In this document: one piece after another, positions 22,801-35,266 of the stretch
Layout: the number at the start of each line of letters is the position of its first letter
How positions within the stretch are numbered: the stretch's first letter is position 1
Origin: Anthonomus grandis grandis
Lineage: Eukaryota; Arthropoda; Insecta; Coleoptera; Curculionidae
DNA: 64,000 nt
Direction: 5' to 3'
Assembly: GCF_022605725.1 (NCBI RefSeq)
Contig: NC_065549.1
Span: 42,361,690-42,425,689 of the forward strand
Notes under the pieces: model-generated
Databases searched by the model: none
Told to the model about the DNA's origin: nothing
What the model saw: the letters and a program-made list of their open reading frames with translations, nothing else
Made by a program: the position numbers and the translations under genes

Positions 22801-24708
22801 CTCTCATTCCCTTAGTTCTGCTCGGATCCTGTTATAACCCGATGTTTTCGTAATCTAGGTGACCCAAATAAGACGCTGGTATACTTAGTTTGATTTCGAC
22901 AAAAATCAATTTTTGGTGAAAAAATTCGATACGGGAAGGTATACCCGAAAAATGAAAAAACCCAAACTTTGAAGGTCGATATCTCGGCTTCTATGGGAGC
23001 TATCGGGAAAATTTTAACGGTTTTGTCTTAGTTTCGTCGTTGTGAATCCAACGAAACCACCCGCAAGGTCCTAGCTTTTCTAATAGCTGAGATATGACAT
23101 TTTTGATGTCCATTTTTGGCCTCAAAAACGGACGTCGAAAACGACTTTTTCAGGATTTTCAAAGTGCTCTCATTCCCTTAGTTCTGCTCGGATCCTGTTA
23201 TAACCCGGTGTTTTCGTAATCTAGGTGACCCAAATAAGACGCTGGTATACTTAGTTTGATTTCGACAAAAATCAATTTTTGGTGAAAAAATTCGATACGG
23301 GGGGGTATACCCGAAAAATGAAAAAACCCAAACTTTGAAGGTCGATATCTCGGCTTCTATGGGAGCTATCGGGAAAATTTTAACGGCTTTGTCTTAGTTT
23401 CGTCGTTGTGAATCCAACGAGACCACCCGCAAGGTCGTAGCTTTTCTAATAGCTGAGATATGGCATTTTTGATGCCCATTTTTGGCCTCAAAAACGGACG
23501 TCGAAAACGACTTTTTCAGGATTTTCAAAGTGCTCTCATTCCCTTAGTTCTGCTCGGATTTTGTTATAACCCGATGTTTTCGTAATCTAGGTGACCCAAA
23601 TAAGACGCTGGTATACTTAGTTTGATTTCGACAAAAATCAATTTTTGGTGAAAAAATTCGATACGGGGGGGTATACCCGAAAAATGAAAAAACCCAAACT
23701 TTGAAGGTCGATATCTCGGCTTCTATGGAAGCTATCGGGAAAATTTTAACGGTTTTGTCTTAGTTTCGTCGTTGTGAATTCAACGAGACCACCCGCAAGG
23801 TCGTAGCTCTTACGATAGCCGAGATATGGCATTTTTGATGTCCATTTTTGCCCTCAAAAACGGACGTCGAAAACGACTTTTTCAGGATTTTCAAAGTGCT
23901 CTCATTCCCTTAGTTCTGCTCGGATCCTGTTATAACCCGGTGTTTCCGTAATCTAGGTGACCCAAATAAGACGCTGGTATACTTAGTTTGATTTCGACAA
24001 AAATCAATTTTTGGTGAAAAAATTCGATACTTGGGGGTATACTCGAAAAATGAAAAAACCCAAACTTTGAAGGTCGATATCTCGGCTTCTATGGGAGCTA
24101 TCGGGAAAATTTTAACGGTTTTGTCTTAGTTTCGTCGTTGTGAATCCAACGAGACCACCCGCAAGGTCCTAGCTTTTCTAATAGCTAAGATATGGCATTT
24201 TTGATGCCCATTTTTGGCCTCAAAAACGGACGTCGAAAACGACTTTTTCAGGATTTTCAAAGTGCTCTCATTCCCTTAGTTCTGCTCGGATCCTGTTATA
24301 ACCCGGTGTTTCCGTAATCTAGGTGACCCAAATAAGACGCTGGTATACTTAGTTTGATTTCGACAAAAATCAATTTTTGTTGAAAAAATTCGATACGGGG
24401 GGGTATACCCGAAAAATGAAAAAACCCAAACTTTGAAGGTCGATATCTCGGCTTCTATGGGAGCTATCGGGAAAATTTTAACGGTTTTGTCTTAGTTTCG
24501 TCGTTGTGAATCCACGAGACCACCCGCAAGGTCGTAGCTCTTACGATAGCCGAGATATGGCATTTTTGATGCCCGATTTTGGCCTCAAAAACGGACGTCG
24601 AAAACGACTTTTTCAGGATTTTCAAAGTGCTCTCATTCCCTTAGTTCCTATGGGAGCTATCGGGAAAATTTTAACGGTTTTGTCTTAGTTTCGTCGTTGT
24701 GAATCCAA
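19875..24708 (+). repeat. Long duplicated segment, copy 1 (15392-bp offset)
   Basis: About 4.8 kb here recurs at about 35267-40100. Shared markers in order are AAATAAAAAAACAC (20196/35588), CCTAGTTTTTC (about 20686/36078), GTGCTTTCATT (21509/36901), TTTTTGCCCTC (about 21825/37217), both 194-bp deleted monomers, GGGAAGG (22933/38325), ATATGACAT, AACGGCTTTG, TCGGATTTTG and GTGAATTCAACG. The offset equals 41 full units plus two 194-bp units minus two bases. Differences are few: TATAGAAGC against TATGGAAGC near 21704, and ATACTTGGGGG against ATACGGGGGGG near 24030. Confidence 0.87.
22532..22725 (+). repeat. Deleted monomer variant, 194 bp, copy 1
   Basis: This unit lacks 172 internal bases. Sequence jumps at 22624/22625 from CCCTTAGTTC to CTATGGGAGC, removing the GGATCC, GTTATAACC, A/T-rich, G7 and GATATC segments. 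It also carries GCCCGATTTTGG instead of GCCCATTTTTGG. The preceding monomer has a 1-base deletion (GAATCCACGAG). Together these changes leave an uninterrupted reading frame at 22483-22665 that would start at GTG and encode 60 residues. I judge it accidental: it is wholly satellite sequence, lacks an ATG start and shows no protein motif. Confidence 0.95.
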
Positions 24709-24748
24709 CGAAACCACCCGCAAGGTCCTAGCTTTTCTAGTAGCTGAG
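22726..24748 (+). repeat. 2023-bp six-unit higher-order repeat, first region
   Basis: This unit comprises five monomers (one of them 365 bp) plus one 194-bp deleted monomer: 1829 + 194 = 2023. Diagnostic variants in order are GGGAAGG (22933), ATATGACAT (near 23092), AACGGCTTTG (near 23383), TCGGATTTTG (near 23549), TATGGAAGC and GTGAATTCAACG (near 23760), TTTTTGCCCTC, TATACTCG, then the deleted monomer. The preceding deleted monomer at 22532 and its neighbours are the tail of another such unit. Confidence 0.88.
24555..24748 (+). repeat. Deleted monomer variant, 194 bp, copy 2
   Basis: Same 172-base deletion, GCCCGATTTTGG marker and preceding GAATCCACGAG deletion as the copy at 22532, 2023 bp downstream. 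The accidental frame here is 24506-24688. The following linker is GTCCTAGC with CTAGTAGC, unlike the GTCGTAGC linker after the other four copies, and marks the right end of the duplicated block. Confidence 0.95.
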
Positions 24749-25114
24749 ATATGGCATTTTTGATGCCCATTTTTGGCCTCAAAAACGGACGTCGAAAACG
24801 ACTTTTTCAGGATTTTCAAAGTGCAATCATTCCCTTAGTTCTGCTCGGATCCTGTTATAACCCGGTGTTTTCGTAATCTAGGTGACCCAAATAAGACGCT
24901 GGTATACTTAGTTTGATTTCGACAAAAATCAATTTTTGGTGAAAAAATTCGATACGGGGGGGTATACCCGAAAAATGAAAAAACCCAAATTTTGAAGGTC
25001 GATATCTCGGCTTCTATGGGAGCTATCGGGAAAATTTTAACGGTTTTGTCTTAGTTTCGTCGTTGTGAATCCAACGAGACCACCCGCAAGGTCCTAGCTT
25101 TTCTAATAGCTGAG

Positions 25115-28100
25115 ATATGGCATTTTTGATGTCCATTTTTGGCCTCAAAAACGGACGTCGAAAACGACTTTTTCAGGATTTTCAAAGTGCTCTCATTCCC
25201 TTAGTTCTGCTCGGATCCTGTTATAACCCGATGTTTTCGTAATCTAGGTGACCCAAATAAGACGCTGGTATACTTAGTTTGATTTCGACAAAAATCAATT
25301 TTTGGTGAAAAAATTCGATACGGGGGGGTATACCCGAAAAATGAAAAAACCCAAACTTTGAAGGTCGATATCTCGGCTTCTATGGGAGCTATCGGGAAAA
25401 TTTTAACGGTTTTGTCTTAGTTTCGTCGTTGTGAATCCAACGAGACCACCCGCAAGGTCCTAGCTTTTCTAGTAGCTGAGATATGGCATTTTTGATGCCC
25501 ATTTTTGGCCTCAAAAACGGACGTCGAAAACGACTTTTTCAGGATTTTCAAAGTGCTCTCATTCCCTTAGTTCTGCTCGGATCCTGTTATAACCCGGTGT
25601 TTTCGTAATCTAGGTGACCCAAATAAGACGCTGGTATACTTAGTTTGATTTCGACAAAAATCAATTTTTGGTGAAAAAATTCGATACGGGGGGGTATACC
25701 CGAAAAATGAAAAAACCCAAACTTTGAAGGTCGATATCTCGGCTTCTATGGGAGCTATCGGGAAAATTTTAACGGTTTTGTCTTAGTTTCGTCGTTGTGA
25801 ATCCAACGAAACCACCCGCAAGGTCCTAGCTTTTCTAGTAGCTGAGATATGGCATTTTTGATGCCCATTTTTGGCCTCAAAAACGGACGTCGAAAACGAC
25901 TTTTTCAGGATTTTCAAAGTGCTCTCATTCCCTTAGTTCTGCTCGGATCCTGTTATAACCCGGTGTTTTCGTAATCTAGGTGACCCAAATAAGACGCTGG
26001 TATACTTAGTTTGATTTCGACAAAAATCAATTTTTGGTGAAAAAATTCGATACGGGGGGGTATACCCCAAAAATGAAAAAACCCAAACTTTGAAGGTCGA
26101 TATCTCGGCTTCTATGGGAGCTATCGGGAAAATTTTAACGGTTTTGTCTTAGTTTCGTCGTTGTGAATCCAACGAAACCACCCGCAAGGTCCTAGCTTTT
26201 CTAGTAGCTGAGATATGGCATTTTTGATGCCCATTTTTGGCCTCAAAAACGGACGTCGAAAACGACTTTTTCAGGATTTTCAAAGTGCTCTCATTCCCTT
26301 AGTTCTGCTCGGATCCTGTTATAACCCGGTGTTTTCGTAACCTAGGTGACCCAAATAAGACGCTGGTATACTTAGTTTGATTTCGACAAAAATCAATTTT
26401 TGGTGAAAAAATTCGATACGGGGGGGTATACCCGAAAAATGAAAAAACCCAAACTTTGAAGGTCGATATCTCGGCTTCTATGGGAGCTATCGGGAAAATT
26501 TTAACGGTTTTGTCTTAGTTTCATCGTTGTGAATCCAACGAGACCACCCGCAAGGTCCTAGCTTTTCTAGTAGCTGAGATATGGCATTTTTGATGCCCAT
26601 TTTTGGCCTCAAAAACGGACGTCGAAAACGACTTTTTCAGGATTTTCAAAGTGCTCTCATTCCCTTAGTTCTGCTCGGATCCTGTTATAACCCGGTGTTT
26701 CCGTAATCTAGGTGACCCAAATAAGACGCTGGTATACTTAGTTTGATTTCGACAAAAATCAATTTTTGGTGAAAAAATTCGATACGGGGGGGTATACCCC
26801 AAAAATGAAAAAACCCAAACTTTGAAGGTCGATATCTCGGCTTCTATGGGAGCTATCGGGAAAATTTTAACGGTTTTGTCTTAGTTTCGTCGTTGTGAAT
26901 CCAACGAAACCACCCGCAAGGTCGTAGCTCTTACGATAGCCGAGATATGGCATTTTTGATGTCCATTTTTGGCCTCAAAAACGGACGTCGAAAACGACTT
27001 TTTCAGGATTTTCAAAGTGCTCTCATTCCCTTAGTTCTGCTCGGATCCTGTTATAACCCGGTGTTTTCGTAATCTAGGTGACCCAAATAAGACGCTGGTA
27101 TACTTAGTTTGATTTCGACAAAAATCAATTTTTGGTGAAAAAATTCGATACGGGGGGGTATACCCGAAAAATGAAAAAACCCAAACTTTGAAGGTCGATA
27201 TCTCGGCTTCTATGGGAGCTATCGGGAAAATTTTAACGGTTTTGTCTTAGTTTCATCGTTGTGAATCCAACGAGACCACCCGCAAGGTCCTAGCTTTTCT
27301 AATAGCTAAGATATGGCATTTTTGATGCCCATTTTTGGCCTCAAAAACGGACGTCGAAAACGACTTTTTCAGGATTTTCAAAGTGCTCTCATTCCCTTAG
27401 TTCTGCTCGGATCCTGTTATAACCCGGTGTTTCCGTAATCTAGGTGACCCAAATAAGACGCTGGTATACTTAGTTTGATTTCGACAAAAATCAATTTTTG
27501 GTGAAAAAATTCGATACGGGGGGGTATACCCGAAAAATGAAAAAACCCAAACTTTGAAGGTCGGTATCTCGGCTTCTATGGGAGCTATCGGGAAAATTTT
27601 AACGGTTTTGTCTTAGTTTCGTCGTTGTGAATCCAACGAGACCACCCGCAAGGTCCTAGTTTTTCTAATAGCTAAGATATGGCATTTTTGATGCCCATTT
27701 TTGGCCTCAAAAACGGACGTCGAAAACGACTTTTTCAGGATTTTCAAAGTGCTCTCATTCCCTTAGTTCTGCTCGGATCCTGTTATAACCCGATGTTTTC
27801 GTAATCTAGGTGACCCAAATAAGACGCTGGTATACTTAGTTTGATTTCGACAAAAATCAATTTTTGGTGAAAAAATTCGATACGGGGGGGTATACCCGAA
27901 AAATGAAAAAACCCAAACTTTGAAGGTCGATATCTCGGCTTCTATGGGAGCTATCGGGAAAATTTTAACGGTTTTGCCTTAGTTTCGTCGTTGTGAATCC
28001 AACGAAACCACCCGCAAGGTCCTAGCTTTTCTAATAGCTGAGATATGGCATTTTTGATGCCCATTTTTGGCCTCAAAAACGGACGTCGAAAACGACTTTT

Positions 28101-28250
28101 TCAGGATTTTCAAAGAGCTCTCATTCCCTTAGTTCTGCTCGGATCCTGTTATAACCCGGTGTTTTCGTAATCTAGGTGACCCAAATAAGACGCTGGTATA
28201 CTTAGTTTGATTTCGACAAAAATCAATTTTTGGTGAAAAAATTCGATACG
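25115..28250 (+). repeat. 16-monomer-offset duplication, copy 1 (5856 bp)
   Basis: About 3.1 kb here recurs at about 30971-34106, offset 5856 = 16 x 366. Shared markers are ACCCGATG (25226/31082), GTAACCTAGG (26341/32197 at CCTAGG), TTTCATCG (26519/32375), GTGTTTCCG, ATACCCCAAAA (near 26795/32651), TTTCATCG (27251/33107) and GGTCGGTATC. It ends where copy 1 has CAAATTTTG and copy 2 has AAATAAAAAAACAC. Confidence 0.83.
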
Positions 28251-30970
28251 GGGGGGTATACCCGAAAAATGAAAAAACCCAAATTTTGAAGGTCGATATC
28301 TCGGCTTCTATGGGAGCTATCGGGAAAATTTTAACGGTTTTGTCTTAGTTTCGTCGTTGTGAATCCAACGAGACCACCCGCAAGGTCGTAGCTCTTACGA
28401 TAGCCGAGATATGGCATTTTTGATGTCCATTTTTGGCCTCAAAAACGGACGTCGAAAACGACTTTTTCAGGATTTTCAAAGTGCTCTCATTCCCTTAGTT
28501 CTGCTCGGATCCTGTTATAACCCGATGTTTTCGTAATCTAGGTGACCCAAATAAGACGCTGGTATACTTAGTTTGATTTCGACAAAAATCAATTTTTGGT
28601 GAAAAAATTCGATACGGGGGGGTATACCCGAAAAATGAAAAAACCCAAACTTTGAAGGTCGATATCTCGGCTTCTATGGGAGCTATCGGGAAAATTTTAA
28701 CGGTTTTGTCTTAGTTTCGTCGTTGTGAATCCAACGAGACCACCCGCAAGGTCCTAGCTTTTCTAGTAGCTGAGATATGGCATTTTTGATGCCCATTTTT
28801 GGCCTCAAAAACGGACGTCGAAAACGACTTTTTCAGGATTTTCAAAGTGCTCTCATTCCCTTAGTTCTGCTCGGATCCTGTTATAACCCGGTGTTTTCGT
28901 AATCTAGGTGACCCAAATAAGACGCTGGTATACTTAGTTTGATTTCGACAAAAATCAATTTTTGGTGAAAAAATTCGATACGGGGGGGTATACCCCAAAA
29001 ATGAAAAAACCCAAACTTTGAAGGTCGATATCTCGGCTTCTATGGGAGCTATCGGGAAAATTTTAACGGTTTTGTCTTAGTTTCGTCGTTGTGAATCCAA
29101 CGAGACCACCAGCAAGGTCCTAGCTTTTCTAGTAGCTGAGATATGGCATTTTTGATGCCCATTTTTGGCCTCAAAAACGGACGTCGAAAACGACTTTTTC
29201 AGGATTTTCAAAGTGCTCTCATTCCCTTAGTTCTGCTCGGATCCTGTTATAACCCGGTGTTTTCGTAATCTAGGTGACCCAAATAAGACGCTGGTATACT
29301 TAGTTTGATTTCGACAAAAATCAATTTTTGGTGAAAAAATTCGATACGGGGGGGTATACCCGAAAAATGAAAAAACCCAAACTTTGAAGGTCGATATCTC
29401 GGCTTCTATGGGAGCTATCGGGAAAATTTTAACGGTTTTGTCTTAGTTTCGTCGTTGTGAATCCAACGAAACCACCCGCAAGGTCCTAGCTTTTCTAGTA
29501 GCTGAGATATGGCATTTTTGATGCCCATTTTTGGCCTCAAAAACGGACGTCGAAAACGACTTTTTCAGGATTTTCAAAGTGCTCTCATTCCCTTAGTTCT
29601 GCTCGGATCCTGTTATAACCCGGTGTTTTCGTAATCTAGGTGACCCAAATAAGACGCTGGTATACTTAGTTTGATTTCGACAAAAATCAATTTTTGGTGA
29701 AAAAATTCGATACGGGGGGGTATACCCCAAAAATGAAAAAACCCAAACTTTGAAGGTCGATATCTCGGCTTCTATGGGAGCTATCGGGAAAATTTTAACG
29801 GTTTTGTCTTAGTTTCGTCGTTGTGAATCCAACGAAACCACCCGCAAGGTCGTAGCTCTTACGATAGCCGAGATATGGCATTTTTGATGTCCATTTTTGG
29901 CCTCAAAAACGGACGTCGAAAACGACTTTTTCAGGATTTTCAAAGTGCTCTCATTCCCTTAGTTCTGCTCGGATCCTGTTATAACCCGGTGTTTTCGTAA
30001 TCTAGGTGACCCAAATAAGACGCTGGTATACTTAGTTTGATTTCGACAAAAATCAATTTTTGGTGAAAAAATTCGATACGGGGGGGTATACCCCAAAAAT
30101 GAAAAAACCCAAACTTTGAAGGTCGATATCTCGGCTTCTATGGGAGCTATCGGGAAAATTTTAACGGTTTTGTCTTAGTTTCGTCGTTGTGAATCCAACG
30201 AAACCACCCGCAAGGTCGTAGCTCTTACGATAGCCGAGATATGGCATTTTTGATGTCCATTTTTGGCCTCAAAAACGGACGTCGAAAACGACTTTTTCAG
30301 GATTTTCAAAGTGCTCTCATTCCCTTAGTTCTGCTCGGATCCTGTTATAACCCGGTGTTTTCGTAATCTAGGTGACCCAAATAAGACGCTGGTATACTTA
30401 GTTTGATTTCGACAAAAAACAATTTTTGGTGAAAAAATTCGATACGGGGGGGTATACCCGAAAAATGAAAAAACCCAAACTTTGAAGGTCGATATCTCGG
30501 CTTCTATGGGAGCTATCGGGAAAATTTTAACGGTTTTGCCTTAGTTTCGTCGTTGTGAATCCAACGAAACCACCCGCAAGGTCCTAGCTTTTCTAATAGC
30601 TGAGATATGGCATTTTTGATGCCCATTTTTGGCCTCAAAAACGGACGTCGAAAACGACTTTTTCAGGATTTTCAAAGTGCTCTCATTCCCTTAGTTCTGC
30701 TCGGATCCTGTTATAACCCGGTGTTTTCGTAATCTAGGTGACCCAAATAAGACGCTGGTATACTTAGTTTGATTTCGACAAAAATCAATTTTTGGTGAAA
30801 AAATTCGATACGGGGGGGTATACCCGAAAAATGAAAAAACCCAAATTTTGAAGGTCGATATCTCGGCTTCTATGGGAGCTATCGGGAAAATTTTAACGGT
30901 TTTGTCTTAGTTTCGTCGTTGTGAATCCAACGAGACCACCCGCAAGGTCGTAGCTCTTACGATAGCCGAG

Positions 30971-33900
30971 ATATGGCATTTTTGATGTCCATTTTTGGCC
31001 TCAAAAACGGACGTCGAAAACGACTTTTTCAGGATTTTCAAAGTGCTCTCATTCCCTTAGTTCTGCTCGGATCCTGTTATAACCCGATGTTTTCGTAATC
31101 TAGGTGACCCAAATAAGACGCTGGTATACTTAGTTTGATTTCGACAAAAATCAATTTTTGGTGAAAAAATTCGATACGGGGGGGTATACCCGAAAAATGA
31201 AAAAACCCAAACTTTGAAGGTCGATATCTCGGCTTCTATGGGAGCTATCGGGAAAATTTTAACGGTTTTGTCTTAGTTTCGTCGTTGTGAATCCAACGAG
31301 ACCACCCGCAAGGTCCTAGCTTTTCTAGTAGCTGAGATATGGCATTTTTGATGCCCATTTTTGGCCTCAAAAACGGACGTCGAAAACGACTTTTTCAGGA
31401 TTTTCAAAGTGCTCTCATTCCCTTAGTTCTGCTCGGATCCTGTTATAACCCGGTGTTTTCGTAATCTAGGTGACCCAAATAAGACGCTGGTATACTTAGT
31501 TTGATTTCGACAAAAATCAATTTTTGGTGAAAAAATTCGATACGGGGGGGTATACCCGAAAAATGAAAAAACCCAAACTTTGAAGGTCGATATCTCGGCT
31601 TCTATGGGAGCTATCGGGAAAATTTTAACGGTTTTGTCTTAGTTTCGTCGTTGTGAATCCAACGAAACCACCCGCAAGGTCCTAGCTTTTCTAGTAGCTG
31701 AGATATGGCATTTTTGATGCCCATTTTTGGCCTCAAAAACGGACGTCGAAAACGACTTTTTCAGGATTTTCAAAGTGCTCTCATTCCCTTAGTTCTGCTC
31801 GGATCCTGTTATAACCCGGTGTTTTCGTAATCTAGGTGACCCAAATAAGACGCTGGTATACTTAGTTTGATTTCGACAAAAATCAATTTTTGGTGAAAAA
31901 ATTCGATACGGGGGGGTATACCCCAAAAATGAAAAAACCCAAACTTTGAAGGTCGATATCTCGGCCTCTATGGGAGCTATCGGGAAAATTTTAACGGTTT
32001 TGTCTTAGTTTCGTCGTTGTGAATCCAACGAAACCACCCGCAAGGTCCTAGCTTTTCTAGTAGCTGAGATATGGCATTTTTGATGCCCATTTTTGGCCTC
32101 AAAAACGGACGTCGAAAACGACTTTTTCAGGATTTTCAAAGTGCTCTCATTCCCTTAGTTCTGCTCGGATCCTGTTATAACCCGGTGTTTTCGTAACCTA
32201 GGTGACCCAAATAAGACGCTGGTATACTTAGTTTGATTTCGACAAAAATCAATTTTTGGTGAAAAAATTCGATACGGGGGGGTATACCCGAAAAATGAAA
32301 AAACCCAAACTTTGAAGGTCGATATCTCGGCTTCTATGGGAGCTATCGGGAAAATTTTAACGGTTTTGTCTTAGTTTCATCGTTGTGAATCCAACGAGAC
32401 CACCCGCAAGGTCCTAGCTTTTCTAGTAGCTGAGATATGGCATTTTTGATGCCCATTTTTGGCCTCAAAAACGGACGTCGAAAACGACTTTTTCAGGATT
32501 TTCAAAGTGCTCTCATTCCCTTAGTTCTGCTCGGATCCTGTTATAACCCGGTGTTTCCGTAATCTAGGTGACCCAAATAAGACGCTGGTATACTTAGTTT
32601 GATTTCGACAAAAATCAATTTTTGGTGAAAAAATTCGATACGGGGGGGTATACCCCAAAAATGAAAAAACCCAAACTTTGAAGGTCGATATCTCGGCTTC
32701 TATGGGAGCTATCGGGAAAATTTTAACGGTTTTGTCTTAGTTTCGTCGTTGTGAATCCAACGAAACCACCCGCAAGGTCGTAGCTCTTACGATAGCCGAG
32801 ATATGGCATTTTTGATGTCCATTTTTGGCCTCAAAAACGGACGTCGAAAACGACTTTTTCAGGATTTTCAAAGTGCTCTCATTCCCTTAGTTCTGCTCGG
32901 ATCCTGTTATAACCCGGTGTTTTCGTAATCTAGGTGACCCAAATAAGACGCTGGTATACTTAGTTTGATTTCGACAAAAATCAATTTTTGGTGAAAAAAT
33001 TCGATACGGGGGGGTATACCCGAAAAATGAAAAAACCCAAACTTTGAAGGTCGATATCTCGGCTTCTATGGGAGCTATCGGGAAAATTTTAACGGTTTTG
33101 TCTTAGTTTCATCGTTGTGAATCCAACGAGACCACCCGCAAGGTCCTAGCTTTTCTAATAGCTAAGATATGGCATTTTTGATGCCCATTTTTGGCCTCAA
33201 AAACGGACGTCGAAAACGACTTTTTCAGGATTTTCAAAGTGCTCTCATTCCCTTAGTTCTGCTCGGATCCTGTTATAACCCGGTGTTTCCGTAATCTAGG
33301 TGACCCAAATAAGACGCTGGTATACTTAGTTTGATTTCGACAAAAATCAATTTTTGGTGAAAAAATTCGATACGGGGGGGTATACCCGAAAAATGAAAAA
33401 ACCCAAACTTTGAAGGTCGGTATCTCGGCTTCTATGGGAGCTATCGGGAAAATTTTAACGGTTTTGTCTTAGTTTCGTCGTTGTGAATCCAACGAGACCA
33501 CCCGCAAGGTCCTAGTTTTTCTAATAGCTAAGATATGGCATTTTTGATGCCCATTTTTGGCCTCAAAAACGGACGTCGAAAACGACTTTTTCAGGATTTT
33601 CAAAGTGCTCTCATTCCCTTAGTTCTGCTCGGATCCTGTTATAACCCGATGTTTTCGTAATCTAGGTGACCCAAATAAGACGCTGGTATACTTAGTTTGA
33701 TTTTGACAAAAATCAATTTTTGGTGAAAAAATTCGATACGGGGGGGTATACCCGAAAAATGAAAAAACCCAAACTTTGAAGGTCGATATCTCGGCTTCTA
33801 TGGGAGCTATCGGGAAAATTTTAACGGTTTTGCCTTAGTTTCGTCGTTGTGAATCCAACGAAACCACCCGCAAGGTCCTAGCTTTTCTAATAGCTGAGAT

Positions 33901-34106
33901 ATGGCATTTTTGATGCCCATTTTTGGCCTCAAAAACGGACGTCGAAAACGACTTTTTCAGGATTTTCAAAGTGCTCTCATTCCCTTAGTTCTGCTCGGAT
34001 CCTGTTATAACCCGGTGTTTTCGTAATCTAGGTGACCCAAATAAGACGCTGGTATACTTAGTTTGATTTCGACAAAAATCAATTTTTGGTGAAAAAATTC
34101 GATACA
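30971..34106 (+). repeat. 16-monomer-offset duplication, copy 2 (5856 bp)
   Basis: Second copy of the segment near 25115-28250. Private changes are CGGCCTCTATG near 31962, GATTTTGACAA near 33700 and ATACAGGGGGG at 34106. Beyond it the array switches to the AAATAAAAAAACAC subclass (34125, 35588, 41830 and 44392). Confidence 0.83.
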
Positions 34107-35266
34107 GGGGGGTATACCCGAAAAATAAAAAAACACAAACTTTGAAGGTCGATATCTCGGCTTCTATGGGAGCTATCGGGAAAATTTTAACGGTTTTGTC
34201 TTAGTTTCGTCGTTGTGAATCCAACGAGACCACCCGCAAGGTCCTAGCTTTTCTAATAGCTGAGATATGGCATTTTTGATGTCCATTTTTGGCCTCAAAA
34301 ACGGACGTCGAAAACGACTTTTTCAGGATTTTCAAAGTGCTCTCATTCCCTTAGTTCTGCTCGGATCCTGTTATAACCCGGTGTTTTCGTAATCTAGGTG
34401 ACCCAAATAAGACGCTGGTATACTTAGTTTGATTTCGACAAAAATCAATTTTTGGTGAAAAAATTCGATACGGGGGGGTATACCCGAAAAATGAAAAAAC
34501 CCAAACTTTGAAGGTCGATATCTCGGCTTCTATGGGAGCTATCGGGAAAATTTTAACGGTTTTGTCTTAGTTTCGTCGTTGTGAATCCAACGAGACCACC
34601 CGCAAGGTCCTAGTTTTTCTAATAGCTAAGATATGGAATTTTTGATGCCCATTTTTGGCCTCAAAAACGGACGTCGAAAACGACTTTTTCAGGATTTTCA
34701 AAGTGCTCTCATTCCCTTAGTTCTGCTCGGATCCTGTTATAACCCGATGTTTTCGTAATCTAGGTGACCCAAATAAGACGCTGGTATACTTAGTTTGATT
34801 TCGACAAAAATCAATTTTTGGTGAAAAAATTCGATACGGGGGGGTATACCCGAAAAATGAAAAAACCCAAACTTTGAAGGTCGATATCTCGGCTTCTATG
34901 GGAGCTATCGGGAAAATTTTAACGGTTTTGCCTTAGTTTCGTCGTTGTGAATCCAACGAAACCACCCGCAAGGTCCTAGCTTTTCTAATAGCTGAGATAT
35001 GGCATTTTTGATGCCCATTTTTGGCCTCAAAAACGGACGTCGAAAACGACTTTTTCAGGATTTTCAAAGTGCTTTCATTCCCTTAGTTCTGCTCGGATCC
35101 TGTTATAACCCGGTGTTTTCGTAATCTAGGTGACCCAAATAAGACGCTGGTATACTTAGTTTGATTTCGACAAAAATCAATTTTTGGTGAAAAAATTCGA
35201 TACGGGGGGGTATACCCGAAAAATGAAAAAACCCAAACTTTGAAGGTCGATATCTCGGCTTCTATG

